This document shows positions 41,188-48,673 of a stretch of DNA of 64,000 nucleotides, piece by piece. The notes under the pieces were generated by a model that searched no databases, was not told where the DNA came from, and worked only from the letters and a program-made list of their open reading frames with translations. The translations under genes were made by a program, and so were the position numbers. Each line of letters begins with the position of its first letter. Within the stretch, counting starts at the first letter, position 1. Source of the DNA: Gaetbulibacter_A aestuarii (GTDB lineage Bacteria; Bacteroidota; Bacteroidia; Flavobacteriales; Flavobacteriaceae); contig NZ_BAABAY010000002.1 in the NCBI RefSeq assembly GCF_039537665.1, positions 310,001 through 374,000 of the forward strand, in the 5' to 3' direction.

Positions 41188-42576
41188 TTAATGATTTGTT
41201 TTAAGAATGTTTTTTACAAATATTTTATTGGCAACCTCAGGAAAAAGTTCTTCAAGAATGAAGGAGAACTCTTCGTTAAATTTTAAAGCGTTCTTTAAAT
41301 GAAAAGTACCTTTATCGGCCTCATTTAGTGAAAAATACAGTCCTGCCAGGCGATATTCTATTTCGGCGTTTTCCGGATAAAATTCTACAGCCTGATCTAA
41401 ATTATAGATGGCAGCTTCGAATTCGCCAATTTTTATGAGTATATCGGCTCTTGATAACCAGGTATTCAACTCATAATTTCCAAGTTCCAGGGTTCTTTTG
41501 TATCCTCTTTCGGCTTCTTCATAAAACTTTAAACGCATATTAATCTGGGCATAAAGCTTCCAATACACCACATTCTCAGTATCAATATTAATAGCTTTAT
41601 TGATGTAATAAAGTGCTTTTTGATAATTGCCTTTTTTCTTGTAAAACCTGGTAATGGCAATCCATCCTTTATCTAATAATGGATCTTCATGAACGGTACG
41701 TTCGAAATATTGAATGGCCAGATCGTATTTGTGTAATTTCTCAAAACAATGTCCTATTCGCAATAAAGCGAAGGACGTGGGATCATCAAGTTTCAGGGTG
41801 ATGTTGTAATTTTCAATGGCTTCATTATACCGCTTTAATTTTTCCAATACCTTGCCACGCTCAAGGTATGCTCCGATAAAGGAATCATCAGAAATTATGG
41901 CAAAATCAAAGGCAGCAAGCGCTTTTTTATACTTTTTAAGATGAAAATACTGTTTACCTAACTGGTGCCAGGCCACTTCACAGTAGGGGTTCTTATCCAG
42001 GAAGATATTCAAATAGCTTATAGCATCCTCAGTCTGATTAAGAAACTCGAAGCAATACACTACATTATATAATGCCGAGTAATCTTCCAGATCCGCTTCT
42101 AAACATTTCATGAAATACGTTTTTGCCTCCTCAAAATTATCTAAAAACAGATATTCCATGCCTATTAATGAATACAGATCAACAACATCGTCAGTGAGTT
42201 CCAAGGCTTGTTTTAAAACTTCGATAGCCTTTTTATGATCGTCCTTCTTTGAAAAAATATTAGCCTTTTGAATAAAAATTTCTTCGTTTGTAGGATCTAA
42301 ACTGTATAACTCATTCAATAAAGTATCTGCTTCAACTAATTTATCCTCAAAAACATAGACTTCTACTTTAAAAAGTTTCAGGTTTATTGATGAGGGATGT
42401 TGTTCAAGACCTAATTTTATAGCCTTTTTAGCTAAGGCAATTTTGCCCTGGTTGAGATAGTGATGAATGATGTTTTCAAACTCTTCAGAATCGAAGAATA
42501 AAACGTTGTTCGTTTTTAGCATCGATTCAAACTTTGTTAGCGGTAAATTGTCGTTGTCATTATGACTAAACTCCAT
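41188..42576 (-). CDS. tetratricopeptide-repeat protein
   Basis: This 462-residue cytoplasmic protein without a signal peptide is built of about eleven to twelve TPR units from residue 30 to 440 (for example ALAAFDFAIISDDSFIGAYLERGKVLEKL and AIENYNITLKLDDPTSFALLRIGHCFEKL). Such solenoids act as protein-protein scaffolds. The specific partners are unknown. It is a single-gene unit: the upstream gap of 150 bases and the 54-base downstream gap contain no other gene. Confidence 0.88.
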   Translation of the reverse strand: MEFSHNDNDNLPLTKFESMLKTNNVLFFDSEEFENIIHHYLNQGKIALAKKAIKLGLEQHPSSINLKLFKVEVYVFEDKLVEADTLLNELYSLDPTNEEIFIQKANIFSKKDDHKKAIEVLKQALELTDDVVDLYSLIGMEYLFLDNFEEAKTYFMKCLEADLEDYSALYNVVYCFEFLNQTEDAISYLNIFLDKNPYCEVAWHQLGKQYFHLKKYKKALAAFDFAIISDDSFIGAYLERGKVLEKLKRYNEAIENYNITLKLDDPTSFALLRIGHCFEKLHKYDLAIQYFERTVHEDPLLDKGWIAITRFYKKKGNYQKALYYINKAINIDTENVVYWKLYAQINMRLKFYEEAERGYKRTLELGNYELNTWLSRADILIKIGEFEAAIYNLDQAVEFYPENAEIEYRLAGLYFSLNEADKGTFHLKNALKFNEEFSFILEELFPEVANKIFVKNILKTNH

Positions 42577-42726
42577 AAGCAGATAAGTGAGATTTCAACT
42601 AGAATAAATTTAAGACTATCAGTTAATAATAGTCATTTAGGGGCTAAATGTTTTCAACAAAGTAATGAACAATATTACTTTTTAAGATTGTTTTTTATTG
42701 ATTTTCAAAGGCTTAATGCGCTTTAT

Positions 42727-43908
42727 CTATAAATTAATTCCATTCAGAATTTCTAAAATAATCTCACTACCTTGAATTATTTCGGCTTCAGAAATGGTTA
42801 ATGGCGGCGTAATTCGTACGGCTTTAGGCTCAAAAAGTAGCCAAAAAAGAATCAATCCACGGTTTTGGGCTTCCATAACAAGCTTGTTTGTAATGGCTTC
42901 CGATTCCATAATTAGTGCCAGCATCAAACCTTTTCCTCGAACTTCCTTAATTAATGGATGTACCAAATATTTTCTGAAAAGCTTCTCCTTTACAAGCGTT
43001 TCAGACATTAAATTACTTTCAGTTATTTCCTTTAGAGTTGCTAAAGCAGAAGCTGCGATTACAGGATGACCTCCAAACGTTGTGATATGCCCTAATTTCG
43101 GGTTATCGCTTAGGAGATCCATTAATTCTTCAGAGGCTGTAAATGCTCCGATAGGCATGCCGCCACCCAGACCTTTTCCGCTAACCACAATATCCGGAAT
43201 ACAATCAAAATGCTCAAAACCAAACAGTTTACCGGTGCGGCCAATACCGGGTTGGATCTCATCTAAAATTAAAAGTGCTCCAACCGCTTCACAACGTGCT
43301 TTCACCTTTTTTAAATAATCATTTTCAGGCATTATAAAGCCGGCACCGCCTTGAATGGTTTCTAAAATGACGCCGGCTGTTTTTTCAGTGATCTCGGAAA
43401 GTTCATGCTCGTCATTGAAGCTTATGAATTTTACATCAGGAATTAATGGGCGATAAGCCCGTTTGCGTTCCTCATAACCCATAACACTCATGGCGCCCAT
43501 GGTATTACCGTGGTACGCATGGTGTGCCGCGATGATCTCTCCTCTTCCGGTAGCACGTTTCGCAAGTTTTAAAGCGCCTTCAATAGCTTCAGTTCCCGAG
43601 TTCGTTAAATATGTTTTTGAAAGTGTTTTAGGTAAATAGTCTGCAAGTAATTTCGTTAGGGCCACAGCTGGTTCCTGGATATACTCTCCGTAAACCATAA
43701 CATGAAGATAGCGATCCAATTGGTCTTTTATAGCCTGTACCACTTTTGGATGGCGATGCCCTAACGGACAAGCAGATACACCGGCCACAAAATCCAGATA
43801 GGCCTTTTGTTCACTATCAAAAATATAAGAACCTTCGGCATGTGAAATTTCCATAGCCAACGGGTGGGTGGTGGTTTGTGCCTGATATTTTAAAAAATCA
43901 GATTTCAA
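42727..43908 (-). CDS. class III PLP-dependent aminotransferase (ArgD/OAT-like)
   Basis: This 393-residue class III aminotransferase has the PLP-binding lysine in DIVVSGKGLGGGMPIGAF, the GTEAIEGALKLAKRATGR glycine loop, and the Asp of ILDEIQPGIGRTG. It probably transfers an omega-amino group (acetylornithine, ornithine or a related substrate), but in Bacteroidota this branch is usually annotated only as 'aspartate aminotransferase family'. The start is TTG at 43908-43906: no ATG exists near the family N-terminus (KSDFLKYQAQTT). It follows the OstA-like gene by 15 bases, so it is probably co-transcribed. Confidence 0.85.
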   Translation of the reverse strand: MKSDFLKYQAQTTTHPLAMEISHAEGSYIFDSEQKAYLDFVAGVSACPLGHRHPKVVQAIKDQLDRYLHVMVYGEYIQEPAVALTKLLADYLPKTLSKTYLTNSGTEAIEGALKLAKRATGRGEIIAAHHAYHGNTMGAMSVMGYEERKRAYRPLIPDVKFISFNDEHELSEITEKTAGVILETIQGGAGFIMPENDYLKKVKARCEAVGALLILDEIQPGIGRTGKLFGFEHFDCIPDIVVSGKGLGGGMPIGAFTASEELMDLLSDNPKLGHITTFGGHPVIAASALATLKEITESNLMSETLVKEKLFRKYLVHPLIKEVRGKGLMLALIMESEAITNKLVMEAQNRGLILFWLLFEPKAVRITPPLTISEAEIIQGSEIILEILNGINL

Positions 43909-43923
43909 ATCGGTAGATCTTTA

Positions 43924-45732
43924 TTATTTAACAGGTTTTGGTTTTAACTTCTGCGGCGATTTTTTAACAGGGGCCGGTTTTGTTTTTAAAGAGTCGGGTA
44001 TGTGTCTTGAGGCCTTCTGTTCTTCGTCATCAGGCGTATTACTCTCGTCATCTGCTTTTTGAATGCGGTCTAAAAGGGCTTCGTCAAAAAAGTCATCCTG
44101 AGGTACATAGTCATCCAAACCTTTTATTTTAGGCAATTCCAACGGTGGATCGTCCTTAAATAAATCGGCTACACTTTTGGGGCGTTCGTCTTCACGCCAA
44201 TCAAATCCTTTAAAATATTTTTCTTTTTCTGGGAATTCGGTTTCCTTGTAAAGTGTTGCATCGATATTATTAAAACGGGTGTATTTTTGAATTTCGCCAT
44301 CGGCAAATTCCATTTCAATACTCCCGGATTTTGATTTATCTATACCAATCAATTCCTGTTCTTCATTTCTTGAATAGAAGATCGATTCTGCATTCTTATT
44401 GATATAAACATCTTTTAAACGATTATCTTCATCAAACAAACCAATAAGTTTTAAACCTTTAATTTGATTATAACCATCTTCAGTTAAAGTGTCTTTTGCT
44501 ATTACAAAAGCATTGTCATAAACTACTAAGGAATCCAGTTTTTTGACCTCCTGATTGGAAATGAGGTGAATGGTATCTCCGGTCATTTGATTTTCCAGAT
44601 TCCATAAAATAGGACGTTTTTTAGTAGAAAAGGCATCTCCGCCGGAGGAAAAACGTTCCAGGTTAATCAATTCTGTTAATCCTGTTTCCTGATTCGAAAT
44701 GATCGAATCCGCTTTAGCGCTAATATCCGATTTAAATAATTTAGCATTGTAATACGCTTTTGTAATGCGGTGATCCGGTTTTCCGGTAACCATGATCTTA
44801 TCAGCATGGAGATAAATAGAATCCTTTTCCTGAACGGTAATTACCAAAGCCCGCTTGGTTATGAATAATGAGTCCTTTGCCTTGTATATTTCAGCATAAT
44901 GCCCTTTAGCAATGGTATTATTTATGGTATCAGTAACTTTTATATTATTTGTTGAAGAGGCGAAACTTCGATTGTTATCAAAATAAAGGCTATCTCCTTC
45001 AATAATCTTATTGTTGTAATAGATTTTAGCCTTTTTCATGGCATAACCAATTTTCAATTCGGTATCGTAAAAACCTTTTTCACAATAGGTTTTGCTGTCT
45101 GGTGTCGTGATGGTTGACGGTCCGAAAACATAAGCATGACCTGTATCTGAATAATAATCAAAGAAATTGGATTTTATAGTGGCTTCATCATTTACCAGAA
45201 CAACATTATTTTGGAATTTGTATTTCTTAGTTTCCATATAATACGTCCCAACTCTACTGGTAATAGTTCCCGAAGAATCCTTTACAACCTTACCGCCACT
45301 TTGGTAATACGATTGTTGTTTCGCACGATCAAAATACAAGGTATCTGTTTGAATTTCAGAAGTAGGGTCCGTTAAAACGACATCACCACTCGCAAAGGCT
45401 AGTTGGGTTTTTCCGCTATATTCAATGTATTTTGATCTTAAGTTAATGGTATCCCCTTGTTTTGCAAAAACATTACCGTAAGCTTCAACAAAATTCTCAC
45501 CGCCGTAATAAATGGCTTTATCACACCAAATATCAATACTGCCTTGTGCCACATGAACTTGTTGCGACGCATCACGTGTTAAAATACGCGCTCCGGGATA
45601 ATTAGCCTCATCGACATTTAAACGACCGGCATATTTAATTTCAATTTTCTTTTGTTCCTGCGCAGCGCTTAACTGTACTGCAGTGATCAAAATAAAAAAA
45701 AGTAGGAGATATTTGGGTTGTATTGAATTCAA
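43924..45732 (-). CDS. OstA-like protein (LptA/LptD N-domain family)
   Basis: This 602-residue exported protein has a signal peptide (about 1-24, ending in SAAQ) and repeated OstA/LptA-like beta-jellyroll strands (KIEIKYAGRLNVDE, VFAKQGDTINLRSKYIEYSGKTQLAFASGDVVLTD, GNVF). These domains carry LPS through the periplasm. Bacteroidota encode this long OstA-like protein in place of a short LptA. The C-terminal 60 residues are rich in proline and lysine. The start codon is TTG at 45732-45730. A -7 box lies just upstream and the aminotransferase follows by 15 bases. Confidence 0.85.
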   Translation of the reverse strand: MNSIQPKYLLLFFILITAVQLSAAQEQKKIEIKYAGRLNVDEANYPGARILTRDASQQVHVAQGSIDIWCDKAIYYGGENFVEAYGNVFAKQGDTINLRSKYIEYSGKTQLAFASGDVVLTDPTSEIQTDTLYFDRAKQQSYYQSGGKVVKDSSGTITSRVGTYYMETKKYKFQNNVVLVNDEATIKSNFFDYYSDTGHAYVFGPSTITTPDSKTYCEKGFYDTELKIGYAMKKAKIYYNNKIIEGDSLYFDNNRSFASSTNNIKVTDTINNTIAKGHYAEIYKAKDSLFITKRALVITVQEKDSIYLHADKIMVTGKPDHRITKAYYNAKLFKSDISAKADSIISNQETGLTELINLERFSSGGDAFSTKKRPILWNLENQMTGDTIHLISNQEVKKLDSLVVYDNAFVIAKDTLTEDGYNQIKGLKLIGLFDEDNRLKDVYINKNAESIFYSRNEEQELIGIDKSKSGSIEMEFADGEIQKYTRFNNIDATLYKETEFPEKEKYFKGFDWREDERPKSVADLFKDDPPLELPKIKGLDDYVPQDDFFDEALLDRIQKADDESNTPDDEEQKASRHIPDSLKTKPAPVKKSPQKLKPKPVK

Positions 45733-45749
45733 TGTATTGATGTTTGAGG

Positions 45750-45757
45750 CAAAAATA
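45750..45757 (-). promoter_or_regulatory. putative -7 box of the OstA-like gene
   Basis: On the minus strand TATTTTTG matches TAnnTTTG, about 17 bases before the TTG start, and supports that non-ATG start. Confidence 0.45.
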
Positions 45758-45788
45758 ACGATTAATCTCTGGTTTGCGTATGTTGTAA

Positions 45789-45821
45789 CAAAAAACGCTC
45801 CAAAATTATTTTTTGGAGCGT
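45789..45821 (-). terminator. terminator of the M23-like gene
   Basis: ACGCTCCAAAA pairs with TTTTGGAGCGT (11 bp, 5-base loop). On the minus strand it is followed by a run of T, ending the gene at 45847. Confidence 0.85.
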
Positions 45822-45846
45822 CAAAACTTTAAATGTTTTAACTTAA

Positions 45847-46785
45847 TTATTTATACAATTCAGGGTTTTTCCGATATTTCTTCTTCTCTCTTTTACTAAA
45901 TTCTTTTAGAAAAATAGTTTCATTACAATCAACGATGTAGTGCTCATGTTGTTTTAATTTTGTTTTTCCATTTGTGGTAATAAAATACGGTGTGAGGTAT
46001 TCGGAATAACTTTTTTTATTTTCTAAATGATCCTCAATTTCGCGCTTCAATTGTGTGTAATGAATATTAAAGTATAACCTATAATCATCTTCACCTAGCA
46101 TATCCAAAGTTCCAAGCTCGGTTTGGGGATAAACAGTTTGTCCTAATGTCACTAAAAATGAATTTTGTTTAAAACCTCTGTATGAAGCAAAAGTACCATC
46201 ATCATGTTCTATTAGGATAGAATTCATATCGCTTTTAAAATCATATTTTAATGATTTGTCTGTTTTAAAATCATTAACAAGGTCAACAACAACACCTTTT
46301 CTCATAGCACAGACAGTATCAGGACTTTTTCTAAAAACAATATAGGATTTCCATTTTGAAGGTTTTTCAAAACCTAAATACGTGTTACCAATATTTGAAC
46401 TCTCATTGATATCCACACCTTTATTCTTTTTAAAAGGTAGGCAATAGGTGAAAAGGCTATCTACTTTTGGTTCTGGATTACCTCTGAAATAATAGTATCC
46501 ATAAGAAAATCCAATACCCTTTTCCGGGTTAATTGGCGTCAGTCTAAAAAGGTATCCTTTGCTATTACTAACCACGCGGCTAATTCCTGAATAACCTGAA
46601 TTTTCTAGCTGATTAAATTCCAAACTTAAATAATAGCTTCCTGGCACTGATTTATTGTAATAAAACTCAACACTGTGATCGTCGTTCCTTTTGTATTCGA
46701 TAGAAATAGTTTGGGTTTGAGATGTTACGGAGTGGCTCATTAAAAAAAATAGAGCCAACGGAATGGTACATAATAGATTTTTCAT
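45847..46785 (-). CDS. exported protein with a degenerate M23 (LytM-like) peptidase fold
   Basis: This 312-residue protein has a signal peptide (about 1-22, ending TSQ), an N-terminal beta-rich domain (about 25-110), and a region at about 150-235 with the M23 pattern: VCAMRKGVVVDLVND, then SILIEHDDGTFASYRGF and VTLGQTVYPQTELGTLD. The metal ligands of active enzymes (H-x3-D and H-x-H) are absent; the usual Y-x-H is Y-R-G. It is therefore probably a non-catalytic regulator or binder. It lies between the OstA-like gene and purA with its own promoter and terminator. Family assignment is inference. Confidence 0.6.
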   Translation of the reverse strand: MKNLLCTIPLALFFLMSHSVTSQTQTISIEYKRNDDHSVEFYYNKSVPGSYYLSLEFNQLENSGYSGISRVVSNSKGYLFRLTPINPEKGIGFSYGYYYFRGNPEPKVDSLFTYCLPFKKNKGVDINESSNIGNTYLGFEKPSKWKSYIVFRKSPDTVCAMRKGVVVDLVNDFKTDKSLKYDFKSDMNSILIEHDDGTFASYRGFKQNSFLVTLGQTVYPQTELGTLDMLGEDDYRLYFNIHYTQLKREIEDHLENKKSYSEYLTPYFITTNGKTKLKQHEHYIVDCNETIFLKEFSKREKKKYRKNPELYK

Positions 46786-46834
46786 GTTTGTAGGTTTAAT
46801 GGATTAAGGGATTTTAGGCTTAAATTATGGGTTT

Positions 46835-46842
46835 CAAATATA
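46835..46842 (-). promoter_or_regulatory. putative -7 box of the M23-like gene
   Basis: On the minus strand TATATTTG matches TAnnTTTG, giving a leader of about 45 bases. Confidence 0.45.
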
Positions 46843-46846
46843 AAGA

Positions 46847-46872
46847 AAAAGACCGCTGATTAGCAGTCTTTT
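46847..46872 (-). terminator. terminator after purA
   Basis: AAAAGACTGCT and AGCGGTCTTTT (minus strand) pair with one G-T around a 4-base loop, ending in a T-run. Confidence 0.75.
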
Positions 46873-46901
46873 ACAGATTTAAAAATGAATATTTAAAAAA
46901 A

Positions 46902-48182
46902 CTATTTCTTTTCTCTAAAAATCGTTTGTTTACGATCCGGACCAACAGATACAATAGTAATTGGAATATCCAATTCTTGTTCTAAAAACCCAATATAGTC
47001 ATTTAAGGCTACCGGTAGTTGTGAATCTTCCGTCATTCCCGTAAGATCGGCTTGCCAACCTTTAAATTCCGTGTAAATTGGTTCCACATTTTCGGGTTCA
47101 ATATTGTATGGTAAATGCTTGATCACTTCACCACGATATTTATAGGCTGTACAAATTTTTAAGGTTTCAAAACCAGAAAGCACATCGCCTTTCATCATCA
47201 TCAACTGCGTTACACCATTAACCTGGCAGGCATATTTTAGAGCTACAAGATCTAACCAACCACAACGTCGCGGGCGTCCGGTAGTGGCGCCAAATTCGTT
47301 TCCAACACGACCCATGGTTTCCCCATCTTCATCAAAAAGTTCGGTAGGGAAGGGTCCCGAACCAACGCGGGTGGTATAGGCTTTAAAAATTCCAAATACT
47401 TCACCTATATCGCCCGGTGCCACTCCTAATCCTGTGCAAGCTCCGGCAGCAGTGGTGTTACTTGAAGTGACAAACGGATAGGTTCCAAAGTCAATATCCA
47501 GTAAGGACCCTTGAGCGCCTTCAGCCAAAATGGATTTTCCTGATTTTTGAGCCTGGTAAATATATTCTTCAGAATCTATAAATTTTAATGACTTCAAAAC
47601 GTCTATAGCCTTAAAGAATTCGGCTTCCAGTTCTGCTAAATTATATTGGATATCGACATCGTAGAACGCGATCATCGATTCGTGCTTATCTGCTAAAGCA
47701 CGATATTTTTCTTTCCAGTCTTCCAGTTCCAGATCTCCAACCCGGATACCATTTCTACCGGTTTTATCCATATAGGTTGGTCCGATGCCCTTTAAGGTTG
47801 AACCAATTTTTGCTTTTCCTTTCGAAGCTTCACTAGCCGCGTCGAGCAAGCGATGGGTTGGCAATATGATATGTGCTTTACGCGAAATAAGTAATGATTT
47901 TTTATATTCTATGCCCTGATCTGCTAATTTGTCTAATTCACCTTTAAAGATCACAGGATCGATAACCACACCATTACCTACTAAATTAATAGCATCATCA
48001 TGAAAAATTCCCGAAGGGATGGTATGTAAAACGTGTTTCTTTCCATTGAAAACAAGGGTGTGTCCTGCATTTGGTCCGCCTTGAAATCGGGCGATAATGT
48101 TATAGTTTTTTGTAAGTACGTCAACAATCTTTCCTTTGCCTTCGTCGCCCCATTGTAATCCTAGTAGTAAATCTACTGCCAT
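46902..48182 (-). CDS. purA: adenylosuccinate synthetase
   Basis: PurA joins IMP and aspartate using GTP, the first step to AMP. The 426-residue protein begins VDLLLGLQWGDEGKGKIVD with its P-loop-like GDEGKGK, carries AEGAQGSLLDIDFGTYPFVTSSNT, the GPFPTEL loop and the base-recognition TIVSVGPDRKQT near the C-terminus. PurA is a known target of ppGpp, and a relA/spoT homologue lies two genes upstream on the same strand. It starts 12 bases after the Fur-family gene. Confidence 0.97.
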   Translation of the reverse strand: MAVDLLLGLQWGDEGKGKIVDVLTKNYNIIARFQGGPNAGHTLVFNGKKHVLHTIPSGIFHDDAINLVGNGVVIDPVIFKGELDKLADQGIEYKKSLLISRKAHIILPTHRLLDAASEASKGKAKIGSTLKGIGPTYMDKTGRNGIRVGDLELEDWKEKYRALADKHESMIAFYDVDIQYNLAELEAEFFKAIDVLKSLKFIDSEEYIYQAQKSGKSILAEGAQGSLLDIDFGTYPFVTSSNTTAAGACTGLGVAPGDIGEVFGIFKAYTTRVGSGPFPTELFDEDGETMGRVGNEFGATTGRPRRCGWLDLVALKYACQVNGVTQLMMMKGDVLSGFETLKICTAYKYRGEVIKHLPYNIEPENVEPIYTEFKGWQADLTGMTEDSQLPVALNDYIGFLEQELDIPITIVSVGPDRKQTIFREKK

Positions 48183-48194
48183 TGTTAAAGTTAG

Positions 48195-48647
48195 TTATTT
48201 GGTTGATTTTCTATTTCCGTAAAAATAAAGTGAGTGGTTATTGATTTCAATATCGAAAACTTCTTCGATAGTTTTTTTTATCGACTGGATCCGTGGGTCA
48301 CAAAACTCGATAACCTCGCCGGTATCTGTAAGTATTACATGATCATGTTGTCTGTCGAAATAAGACTTTTCGTAATGCGCCTGATTTTGTCCAAATTGAT
48401 GCTTACGCACCAAACCACATTCCAGAAGTAATTCTATAGTATTGTAAAGTGTTGCACGAGATACGCGATACTTTTTATTTTTCATGCTGAGGTATAGTGA
48501 CTCAATATCGAAATGTTCGTTATGATCGTAAATTTCTTGTAGGATAGCGTAACGTTCGGGTGTTTTTCTATGTCCGTTACTTTCTAAAAAGTTGGTGAAA
48601 ACACTCTTTACGATCTCTTGATTGTTAGTATCTACCTTGTCACTCAT
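48195..48647 (-). CDS. Fur-family transcriptional regulator
   Basis: This 150-residue Fur-family repressor has an N-terminal winged helix (about 15-85, RKTPERYAILQEIYDHNEHFDIESLYLSMKNKKYRVSRATLYNTIELL) and a C-terminal dimer and metal domain starting at YFDRQHDHVILTDTGEVIEFCDP. The H-D-H metal-site motif is kept, but no CxxC structural zinc motifs are visible; only one or two cysteines remain. It could be a Fur or PerR; which metal or signal it senses cannot be told. It sits 26 bases after relA/spoT and 12 before purA. Confidence 0.9.
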   Translation of the reverse strand: MSDKVDTNNQEIVKSVFTNFLESNGHRKTPERYAILQEIYDHNEHFDIESLYLSMKNKKYRVSRATLYNTIELLLECGLVRKHQFGQNQAHYEKSYFDRQHDHVILTDTGEVIEFCDPRIQSIKKTIEEVFDIEINNHSLYFYGNRKSTK

Positions 48648-48657
48648 AATTGCGTCG

Positions 48658-48665
48658 CAAATTTA
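48658..48665 (-). promoter_or_regulatory. putative -7 box of the Fur-family gene
   Basis: On the minus strand TAAATTTG matches TAnnTTTG, 10 bases before the ATG at 48647 and just after or within the end of relA/spoT. Confidence 0.35.
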
Positions 48666-48673
48666 CACTTTTT

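Noticed and set aside
42625..42700. Weak hairpins between the TPR and aminotransferase genes
   Set aside because: GACTAT/ATAGTC and AGTAAT/ATTACT stems are only 6 bp and AT-rich; not enough to call a terminator.
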